From the NCBI GenBank assembly GCA_963576785.1, contig OY756150.1:992001-1056000 (forward strand): a DNA stretch of 64,000 nucleotides. The letters run 5' to 3'. The stretch comes from Chlorophyllum brunneum. Taxonomy: Eukaryota > Basidiomycota > Agaricomycetes > Agaricales > Agaricaceae. The position numbers and the translations under genes are program-made. Shown piece by piece: positions 1 through 9,056 of the stretch. Within the stretch, counting starts at the first letter, position 1, and every line of letters starts with the position of its first letter. Under the pieces are notes generated by a model. The model searched no databases. It was not told where the DNA came from and was given only the letters and a program-made list of their open reading frames with translations.

Positions 1-2
1 AC

Positions 3-236
3 GCGGAATGGTCAAGGGGTATCTTAAACTGGAAGATTCTCGGCGGCTTACTGAAGGGGAGGATGGATGAGACTACTCTGATTACCGTCATTGGGATGCA
101 GCCATCAGATTATTTTGCTGTCGTTAGGGTCGCTGACAACGAAGAGACTCGTACCAACAAGGAAGTTTCGTATCTGGTAGTTCCCTATGGTCCGGTGTCG
201 ACAAAGGGCTGCGAACCGAGTACACTCCAACATTAG
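3..236 (+). CDS. partial exon of unrecognised gene, cut by window edge
   Basis: An open plus-strand frame runs from the first bases of the window to a TAG at 234-236 (about 77 codons). It has ordinary amino-acid composition, with an alternating hydrophobic stretch around codons 25-40 (motif ITVIGMQPSDYFAVVRV). That pattern would suit a beta-strand of the propeller-like domains common in basidiomycete F-box proteins, but I do not recognise the family. No start codon or upstream splice site can be seen, because the 5' part lies outside the window. It could be the last exon of a gene entering from the left or a fragment without function. The 300 bases after it hold nothing I can call. Confidence 0.25.
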   Translation, partial: AEWSRGILNWKILGGLLKGRMDETTLITVIGMQPSDYFAVVRVADNEETRTNKEVSYLVVPYGPVSTKGCEPSTLQH

Positions 237-559
237 GTGGGAGCGATATTGTACACTGCGCATATCAGATTCAGATCGGGTTACCGTGTCAAATTCTCAG
301 GACGGCAAGATGTCACGACGATTATAGAGTGTTCGGGTCGAGGCGGCGGGTCAGTGGTATGGTAGAGGGATGGTGGCCGGGTATATTGCTTCGAGGCAAT
401 CCCTAGCTTAGAGCGACGCATGGACGCTTACCACTAAGTTGACGGATGTCAACTCCAACGATTGGAACTCGCGACAGTCAACAACCCTCGCAGATGCTCA
501 ACGACACAACCGGTCTCTCACTGGACTTTTGGAAACTGGACAGTTTGAATACGTATCAG

Positions 560-2240
560 AAAACATCGACAATTACCACAGTCTGATCCCATTAAGGAAC
601 ACTAAACAGCCTGCACTCTCGTCAAACCCAACGGGGCTACGGGGAAGATGCGGCCTGTGATGATTGGGAAGAGGCGGAGGGATCGATCGGCAAGGTAGGG
701 TCGAGTCCCATTTATGAGTCACAATCCCGCAAGTGTCATTTTCATAGTCGAAGAATAGCGGCGCCGAAAGGCCAGGTACGCGACGATCTTTACGATTCTA
801 ATGAGTGTCATACCTGCCCAACTAGACGACTGTCGGAGGAATCGCTTTGTCATGTGGAATCACAAACCCGTCGAGTTTCTTAGAAGCTACCATGACCAAC
901 CGCGATTCAGACATTCCAGGGAACGACAAAATGTGTGATCGACCCAAGAACAGTGCCTCGACGGTGTGAAGCAATTTGATTACACTGGTTAAATTTGGCT
1001 CGTCCATTTCAAAGAGGTATAGGAAGAATGGTGATGCGCCATGGACGACGAAGATATCTTTGTCTATGAAATCTACGAGCTGAAAGCTTGCGTTAAACAT
1101 GAAGCAAAATAAGACACAGCCCTTTGACGGACCACGCAAAAGATTCCTTCGGACCGGTGAACAATAGGTTTGATTAGAGAATATACTCGGGTTTCTGTGA
1201 CTGGTGCCTCGCAATAGTGATAAACCTTGATCTCTTTATTGGCATTGGGCAGGAAAGGTTCCCCTGGGTCGTCCCAAACTACGACGACATAGCGATCATT
1301 CAAAGCAAAAAGCGGTTGCCTCCGACGTGGTTGACAAACCCGAAACAGGGCGTAAAGTTTGGCAACCAACCTGGCGCCTGCGCCATGGCCAACGAGGCCC
1401 ACTTGGTATATGAATGTTCGTGAAGTCTCTGGAGGGATATCCAGCGTCAGTTCAGAACAGGGTAAGGGCGAAGTTGGTTACCTTTTCCCCTGATGGAACC
1501 TGCAATGCGGAAAGAGAGTCGCAGCCTCGATCGATCCAGAAAGCATAGTCAACATTGCCCTTCCACCCAGGTATTTCTCGGTCGAATTCGCTAGGGTCGT
1601 ATAGCACACGCGGTACTGGATTAGAGTCATCCAGGTCGTGTCCATACATGCCCCTAGTATAAGCTATGAGCAACTACCGACCACCTGGAACAAGTCTCTG
1701 GTAGGATGGCATGAGGTATGGGATATTCGGACGAGGGTTTATGACGCGTGACTGGAAACGCGGGGGGGGGGGTGCAGAACCGGCCCATACACCTTGAACT
1801 TGATTTCGTCGTCCGACCCACTTCTCCAGCTCATTTACATTCAATTATTCTTCTGGAGGCGGTATGCCATGCTTCATCTGGAGGTCGGCGATGAAATTGC
1901 ACCAGAGCCGGCGGGATTTCGTGACAGAATGCAGTCTTGCACGTCTACTCAATATTTTTAATTCACACAGAGAGAATAGATACACAACTAGCAAGAACAC
2001 GCACTAGCCCGACCGCAAATATATTTGAATAATCAAGGTACGCCAGGATTTGGGAGAGCACCTCAGTAGGCAACGATATCAGCTCCCTCCTTTTGCTCTT
2101 CAGCCGACGGCAGCCCAGGGAACCCATGAAACGAACCAGAAGGAGATCAAAGCAGGACTGCCCAGAGACAGTCCATGGTATGCCGGATGAGCAAGTCGGA
2201 AGTCAACACAAATTTGTGGCGTGAAGAAGCTTCGTCCGTT
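560..2240 (-). pseudogene. F-box tandem copy 1, decayed
   Basis: This is the first unit of a four-copy minus-strand array. It aligns along its whole length with copies 2-4: the F-box region near 2030-2110, the PGGRWLLIAY block near 1640-1700, and the FIDKDIFVVHG block near 1040-1075. It is broken in several places. The Trp codon of the GGRW motif is TAG at about 1677. A Gln codon just after IPPTVV is TAG at about 819, with a further in-frame stop about ten codons later. A run of eleven G at 1762-1772 disturbs the frame of exon 2, and the exon 2 tail near 1530 is shifted. The first-intron counterpart ends in TAG and is 60 nt. The copy still carries the upstream spacer motif shared with copy 2 (2262-2340), so promoter and gene were duplicated together. 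Confidence 0.85.
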
Positions 2241-2544
2241 TTCCTTTGGGTGAAGGCCGCTTCTGGACACTTACTAGTGGGTATCGACTCGACAGGCTAA
2301 TTCCGGGCGCCTTCCACCGATTGGTCACTGCTAAGGCATGAGATTCAATATCGTTGATCCGAAAACTCGACTGCCATGCGGGTGAATCGGCGGTAAAGAA
2401 CGCTTACTTTGCCCAAGGAAACGGATGTCGGTTCCTTCAACGATAGGAGCCTTGCAATAACTGGCGACTTTTGCAGATCCTCGATGCGGGAATCAGCGTC
2501 TCCATATGCGACCCCCAACATACTATTAGATTGATGGATATATA

Positions 2545-4214
2545 TTAGATAACATTGATAATTTGCACGGTGTGTTTCCAATTAACGAATACCAAACGAC
2601 CTGTGCCCTCATCAAAACCCACGAACCTATCCAGAAGGTGTGGTGTTTGATTGAATAAGAGAGGGATCGACCGGGCAGGTAGAGTCGAGTCCCATTTCTG
2701 GGTCGCAATCCCACAAGTGTCGTTTTTACAGTCGAAGAATAGCGACGCCGAGATGCCAAGCACATGGCAATTTGCACGATACCAGGCACTGTTATAGCTG
2801 GCCAACTGGATGACTGTCGGAGGAATCGCCTTGTCATGTGGAATAACAAATCCGTCAAGCTTCTGAGGACCTAGCACGACCAACCGCGATTCAGACATTC
2901 CAGGGAATGATAGAATGTCCGACCGATCATAGCGGAGCGTTTCCACGGTATGAAGCAGCTTGACTGAATTCAGTGAAGTCGACCCGTCGATTTCGAAAAG
3001 ATAAAGCATATCCGGTGACGTCGCATGGACGACGAAGATATTTTTGTCTATAAATCCTACGAGCTGGAAGGTCTCGTTAAACATGAAGTTGCAAACGGCA
3101 CCAGGCTTTGACGGACCGTGCAAAAGATTCCTTTGAACCGGTGAACAATAGGCTTGATTAAAGAATATTCCCGGGGTTTTCCGACTGGTGCCTCACAATA
3201 GTGATAAACCTTGATCTCTTTATTGACGTTGGGCAGCATACATTCCCCGGGGTCGTTCCAAAGTTCGACGACATAGTGGTCACTCAGAGCGAAGAGCGGG
3301 TATCTTTTACCTGGTTGAGAAACGCGAAACGAGGCGCAAAGTTTGGCGACCAATGTGGCACCTGCACCGTGGCCAACTAGATCCACTTGGTAGATGAACG
3401 TTCGTGAGGTCCCTGGCGCGGTATGTAGCATTAGTCCAGAAACAGGTAAAGAGGGGTTATTTACTTCTTTCCCCCATGGAACCAGCAATGCGGAAAGAGA
3501 GCCGCGGCTTTGACCTATCGATCCAGAAGGCGTAGTCGACATCGCGTGTTCCTCCAGGTATTTCTCGGTCGAATTCGCTATGATCATATAACGTACGCGG
3601 TACGGGATTGGCATCGTCCAGGTCGTACGCATACATGGCCCCAGTAGTGTAAGCTATGAGTAGCCACCGACCTCCTGGGACAAGTATCCAGTGGGATGGC
3701 GTGGGGTATGGAATGTTTGGACGAGGGTTTAAGATGCGCGAGCGGAAACGCGGTTGTGTGGAACCGGCCCATACATCTTGAACTTGACTTCGTCGTCCAA
3801 CCCACTTCTCCAGTTCATTTGTGGTATAGTCATCTAATTCTTCCTCCGGAGGTGATATGCCATGCTTCATCTGGAGTTTGGCAATGAAGCTACACCAGAA
3901 CTGGCGGGATTTCGTGGCAGAATGCAACGTCTTGCAAGTCTGCCAAGTGTTTAATACACAGGAGAAGTAGATCCATAAACAGGGAGAACACGCACCAGGC
4001 CAGCCGCAAGTACGCTCGAATAATCGAGGTGCACTAGGATTTGGGAGAGCACCTCGGTATGCAACGATATCAGTGTCCTTCCCTGCTCTTGAACCAAAAA
4101 CAACCCAGGGAATCCATGTAACAAGCAAGAAATATAGGAAAGCAGCCGGAGATAGGATTCCCAGAGACAGACCACTATATGCAAGACGAACAAGTCGCAG
4201 GTGGTGGTCAACAT
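2545..4214 (-). CDS. F-box protein, tandem copy 2
   Basis: Probable substrate-recognition subunit of an SCF-type ubiquitin ligase. Exons, in gene order: 3996-4214, 3465-3939, 3117-3412, 2545-3063; introns are 56, 52 and 53 nt and all junctions keep phase. The F-box (SLHTEVLSQILVHLDYSSVL) lies just before intron 1, and splicing joins ..AAGL to TCKTLHS.., completing the usual F-box C-terminal helix. The rest is an unrecognised domain of repeated aromatic/Gly-rich strands (ILVPGGRWLLIAY, LVGHGAGA, FIDKNIFVVH) that resembles the propeller-like tails of basidiomycete F-box proteins. Intron 1 contains a stop if unspliced, so splicing is required here. The start is uncertain: ATG at 4214 (MLTTT) is conserved in copy 4, but the 40 codons before the F-box could be leader sequence. 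Confidence 0.75.
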
Positions 4215-4399
4215 GTTCAAAAGCAAATTGTTACGTGAGGCTTTGTTCTTTCCGAAGGCCGCTTCTGGACACTTAGTGGGTATCGACAGGCTAATTCCGG
4301 GCGCCTTCCACCGATTGGTCACTGCTAAGGCATGGGGTTCAATATCGTTGACCCGAGAATTCATTGGGCTTCAATGCCATTGTCATGCGGGTGCGTCAG

Positions 4400-4797
4400 G
4401 CTCAGGTCGACGGTGAAAGAGCGCCTACTGTTGGATTCACCACACTCGTACATGTACGAGAGTTGTGTATGGATATCCCTATCCTCCGGAATCTTCGAAC
4501 ATTTGTTTCAGGCTGCCATCTCTATGGTCTTTTCCCTCCTCTTCCTTTTCCCCGTTCGACTTCCCGTCTCCTCTGCTCCTTATTTCACCCCGTGGCGACC
4601 TCACTCACCTCGGTCGACGTAACGTCTTCGTCGCACCGGTTTACATTGTTCCTGTTACCTACCTCGTTCCCACGCTAACGAATGTCGATTCCTTAATGAT
4701 AGGAGCCTTCAATAACCAACAACTTTCGCAGATCATCGATGCCAGGACTAGTGTATCCGAATCCGAACCTTGGAACATTAATATTGATGGAAAAACA
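4400..4797. other. spacer between F-box copies 2 and 3, with inserted pyrimidine-rich block
   Basis: Relative to the copy 1/copy 2 spacer, about 270 extra bases lie at 4420-4690, followed by sequence that again matches the common spacer (GGAGCCTT..CAATAA..CAACTTTCGCAGATC). The insert holds a perfect 16-bp palindrome at 4445-4460, centred on CATG and flanked by CACA and TGTG, and then a C/T-rich tract to about 4600. Plus-strand open frames here are short and overlapping, with no family resemblance. I see no gene. Confidence 0.5.
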
Positions 4798-6375
4798 TTA
4801 GATGACATCGAGAATTAGTAAGTTATGACTCGGGTAGTGGAATATTAAACGACCTGTACCCTCGTCAAACGCAACGAGGCTACAAGGAAGTTGCGGTGTG
4901 CGGTGATTGAAGAGGGGGAGAGAGATCGATCGGCAAGGTAGGGTCGAGTCCCATTTATGAGTCACAATCCCACAAGTACGGTTCCCGTAGTCGAAGGATA
5001 CCGACGCCGAAATGCCAAGTGCGCACCAATCTTCGCGACCCCAATCAGTGTCATACCTGCCCAACTGGACGACTGTCGGAGGAATCCTCTTATCATGTGG
5101 AATCACAAACCCACCAAGTTTCTTAGAGGCTAGCATGACCAGCCGCGATTCGGACATTCCAGGGAACGATAAAATGTGCGATCGATCCAGGAAAGATGCT
5201 TCGACAGTGTGAAGCAACTTGATTGCGCTGGGTAAGCTCGGCTCACTAGAGCCGTCGATTTCAAAGAAATATAGAAAGAATGGTGATGCGCCATGGACGA
5301 CGAATATATCTTTGTCTATGAACTCTACGAGCTGAAAGCTTGCGTTAAACATGAAATAAAACAGGCCACGAGTCTTTGACGGACCGAGCAAAAGGTTCCT
5401 TCGAACCGATGAACATTGGGCTTGATTAAAGGATATTCTCGGGGCTGTTCGACTGGTGCCTCACAATAGTGATAAACCCTGATTTCGTTATTGTCATTAG
5501 GCAGGAAAGCTTCCCCTGGGTCGTCCCAAAGTTCGGCGACATAGCGATCATTCAAAGCGAAAAGCGGGTGTCTCCAACCTGCTCGAGAAACACGAAACAA
5601 GGCGTAAAGTTTGGCGACCAATCTGGCGCCTGCACCATGGCCAACTAAATCCACCTGGTATATGAATATTCGTGAAGTTTCTGGAGGAATATCCGGCGTT
5701 AGTTTAGTAAAGGGTAAAGGGAAGTTGATTACCTCTTTCTCTGATGGCACCCGCAATGCGGAAAGATAGCCGTGGCTTCGATCGATCGATCCAGAACGCG
5801 TAGTCAATACCCCCCTTCTGCACAGGTATTTCTTGGTCAAATTCGCTATGATCATATAACATACGCGGTACGGGATTGGCGTCGTCCAGGTCGTGTGTAT
5901 ACATGGCCCCAGTAGTGTAAGCTATGAGTAACCACCGACCTCCTGGGATAAGTATCCGACGAGACGGCATGGAATATGAAATGTTTGGACGAGGGTTTAT
6001 GATGCGTGACTGGAAACGCGGGGGCGCAGAAGCGGCCCATACATCTTGAACTTGACTTCGTCGTCCGACCCACTTCTCTAGTTCATTTATGCTATATTCA
6101 TTTGTTTCTTCTTCCGGGGATGGTATACCATGCTTCATCTGGAGGTCGGCGATGAAGTTGCACCAGAGCTGGCAGGATTTCGTGACAGAATGCAGAGCTC
6201 TGCAGGTCTGCTCAACAGTTAATTCACGTAGAGTAAATAGGTGAAGAACGCGCACCAGCCCAAACGCAAGTACACTGGTACAGTCCAGGTGCGCCAGGAT
6301 TTGGGAGAGCACCTCGGTCGGCAACGATATCATTGTCCTCCTTTGTTCATCACCCAACAGTGCACCAGGATCCAT
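4798..6375 (-). CDS. F-box protein, tandem copy 3
   Basis: Intact member of the array. Exons in gene order: 6256-6375, 5733-6207, 5385-5680, 4798-5331; introns are 48, 52 and 53 nt, each with a TTAAC/CTAAC-like branch site. From the ATG at 6375 this gives about 474 residues. The F-box is SLPTEVLSQILAHLDCTSVL, and after splicing continues ..AFGL-TCRALHSV... Intron 1 (6208-6255) is a multiple of three and stop-free, so the unspliced frame reads straight through it. The positionally equivalent start of copies 2 and 4 (MLT..) reads AGG instead of ATG here, so translation probably starts further downstream or at a distant ATG (6540). The C-terminal domain (LVGHGAGA, FIDKDIFVVHG, IPPTVVQLGRYD) is shared with the other copies and has no function I can name. 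Confidence 0.75.
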
Positions 6376-6540
6376 GAGACAGAGGGAATGCAGCCAGAGA
6401 GAGAGTTCCCAGAGACAGACCAGAATACGCGGGATGGGCAGGTCGGAAGTGGAGGTCAACCTATCCACAAGCAATCTGTCACGTGAAATGACTTTGTCTG
6501 GCTGTTTGAAATCTCGTCGATTTCCCTTTCCGACGGCCAC

Positions 6541-6998
6541 TTCTGGACTTTAGCCTTCCTGGTGGTATCAGCTCACCAGGCCAATTCCGGGAGCCTTGCA
6601 TCAATTCATCACTGCTGGGGCATTGGGATTCATTGTCGTGTTGGAATCTCAAACCGTGGATTGTCCACGATCCAAGTTTTAATTTTCCTTATTATTCACT
6701 CGGTATAAGCACAAGTAGTTTAGCTCGCTCGTTTGTTCCCAATATCACGACCGTCGCGCGGTTTTCGGGTCCCTTCAACATGACCCAAAAACTCAGTGCC
6801 ATTAGGCTTCAGTGAGATTGCCCTGCAAGTGGGTGGGGCTCAGGTTGATAGTGAAAGAAGCTAACGGACGTCGGTTCCTTTGATGATAGGAACTTGCAAT
6901 AAGCAACAACTTTCGCAGAACCTCGGCGCCGGAATTAGTGTCTCTAAATCTGACCCCCAGGAACATACCATTATATAATTAGGATCGAGGGATATATA
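6541..6998. other. spacer between F-box copies 3 and 4
   Basis: The 5' end (CTTCTGGAC..CCAATTCCGGG..CATCACTGCTGGGGCAT) matches the upstream motif of copies 1 and 2, and the 3' end matches the other copy-to-copy spacers (GGAACTTGCAATAAGCAACAACTTTCGCAGA). The middle (about 6640-6800) is unrelated to the insert between copies 2 and 3. No gene seen. Confidence 0.5.
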
Positions 6999-8911
6999 TT
7001 AGCTAACATCAACAATTAGTAAATTATGACCTGGGTAGTGGAATATTGAACGCCCTGTACTCTCATCAAACGCAACGAGCCTACGGGGAAGTTGCGGCGT
7101 ATGGTGATCAAGGAGAAGGAGAGGGATCGATTGAGGAGGCAAAGTCGAGTCCCATTCATGGGTCACAATCCCACAAGTGTCAGCGTCATAGTCGAAGAAT
7201 AACGACGCCGAAATGCCGGGTACACGACAATGTTTACGATTCCAATCATTGTCATACCTAGCCAACTGGATGACGGTCGGGGGAATCTTCTTGTCATGTG
7301 GAATCACAAGTCCGTCGAGCCTTTTAGAGGCTAGCATGACCAACCGCGATTCCGCCATTCCAGGGAACGATAAAATGTCTGATCGATCGAAGAAGGGCGC
7401 CTCGACAGTATGAAGCAGGTTGATTGAGCTCGGTGAAGTCGACCATTCACAAGTATTGATTTCGAAGAGGTATAGCAGATATGGTAATGTGCCATGGACG
7501 ACGAAAATATCTTTGTCTATGAATTCTACGAGCTGAGAAGTTTCGTTAAACATGGCGTTACAGAGAGCACGAGGCTTTGACGGACCGTGCAAAAGATTCC
7601 TTCGAACTGGTGAACATTGGGCTTAATTAAAGAATATTCTCGGGGCTGTTCGACTGGTGCCTCGCAATACTGATAAACCTTGATCTCTTTATTGACGTTT
7701 GGCAGGAAAGGTTCCCCTGGGTCGTCCCAAACTTCGACGACGTAGCGATCATTCAAAGCGAATACCGGATGTCTCCGACCTCGTTAAACATGGCGTTACA
7801 GAGAGCACGAGGCTTTGACGGACCGTGCAAAAGATTCCTTCGAACTGGTGAACATTGGGCTTAATTAAAGAATATTCTCGGGGCTGTTCGACTGGTGCCT
7901 CGCAATACTGATAAACCTTGATCTCTTTATTGACGTTAGGCAGGAAAGGTTCCCCTGGGTCGTCCCAAACTTCGACGACGTAGCGATCATTCAAAGCGAA
8001 TACCGGATGTCTCCGACCTGGCTGAGAAACTCTAAACAGAGCGTGCAGTTTTGCCACTAAGCTGGCACCTGCACCGTGGCCAACGAGATTCACTTGGTAT
8101 ATGAATGTTCGTGAGGTCTCTGCAGAGATATCCGGTGTTAGGTCAGAACAGAGTAAAGGCGAAGTTAGTTACCTTTACCCACGATGGAACCTGCAATGCG
8201 GAAAGAGAGCCGCGGTTTTGACGGATCAATCCAGAAGGCGTAATCGACATCGCGTGTTCCTCCTGGTATTTCTCGGTCAAATTCGCTATGATCATATAGC
8301 ATGCGCGGTACGGGATTGGCGTCGTCTAGGTCGTATGCATACATGGCCCCAGTAGTGTAAGCTATGAGTAACCACCGACCTCCTGGGACAAGTATCCGAC
8401 GGGATGGCACGGGGTATGGAAAGTTGGGATGAGGATCTATGACGCGTGATTGGAAACACGGCTGCACGGAACCGGCCCATACATCTTGAACTCGACCCCG
8501 TCGTCCGACCCACTTCTCTAGTTCATTTATGCTATATTCATTTGTTTCTTCTTCCGGGGATGGTATACCATGCTTCATCTGGAGGTCGGCGATGAAGTTG
8601 CACCAGAGCTGGCGGGATTTCGTGACGGAATGCAGAGCCTTGCAGGTCTGCTCAATAGTTAATTTACGTAGAGGAAGTAAGTAAAGAACGCGTACCAGCC
8701 CAAAAGCAAGTACACTGGAACAGTCGACGTGCCCCAGGATTTGGGAGAGCACCTCGGTAGGTAACGATATCAATGTCCTTTGTTCTTCAACCAACAGTAC
8801 ACCAGGAGATCCATGGGGCAAGCCAGATGGAGAGGAAAGCAGCCATAGATAGAGTTCCCAAAGATGGACAATGATATGCCGAATAACCAAATGGGCAGTA
8901 GAGGTCAACAT
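6999..8911 (-). CDS. F-box protein, tandem copy 4, with internal duplication
   Basis: Exons in gene order: 8696-8911, 8173-8647, then an exon 3 ending at donor 7824, and 6999-7532. The F-box (SLPTEVLSQILGHVDCSSVL) again abuts a 48-nt in-frame, stop-free intron (8648-8695). A 238-bp direct duplication (7543-7780 and 7781-8018) repeats the end of exon 3 plus the first 43 nt of intron 3. The upstream repeat keeps a donor at 7823, but the only acceptor (7533-7535) lies outside both repeats. Splicing 7823 to 7533 removes a 291-nt intron and restores the same protein as in copies 2 and 3. Use of the inner donor (7585) would instead shift the frame. The gene may therefore be intact, reduced in expression, or newly dead. 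The start ATG at 8911 (MLTST) matches copy 2. Confidence 0.65.
7543..8018. repeat. 238-bp perfect-length direct duplication
   Basis: Two head-to-tail copies, 7543-7780 and 7781-8018. Both begin TCGTTAAACATGGCGTTACA and end ATGTCTCCGACC. I found one difference (GACGTTTGG versus GACGTTAGG, near 7696/7934), so the event is recent. It spans an exon-intron boundary of F-box copy 4. Confidence 0.93.
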
Positions 8912-9056
8912 GTCTGGATCAACAATATTTCTGTCCCACAAAAGTAGACCTGTCACGTGCACAAACTGCCTGACCTCGCGCCAATCTCAAAATTCAGTGT
9001 CATTGGGCTTCGATGCGGTTGTAATCGATAATCGATAATAACAAGAGACACGAAGG

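Noticed and set aside
439..660. 73-codon plus-strand frame
   Set aside because: It lies antisense to the decayed 3' end of F-box copy 1 and has no family resemblance.
7526..8093. Two separate small genes from the two repeated frames
   Set aside because: Both are the same exon 3 end duplicated; the repeat, not two genes, explains them.
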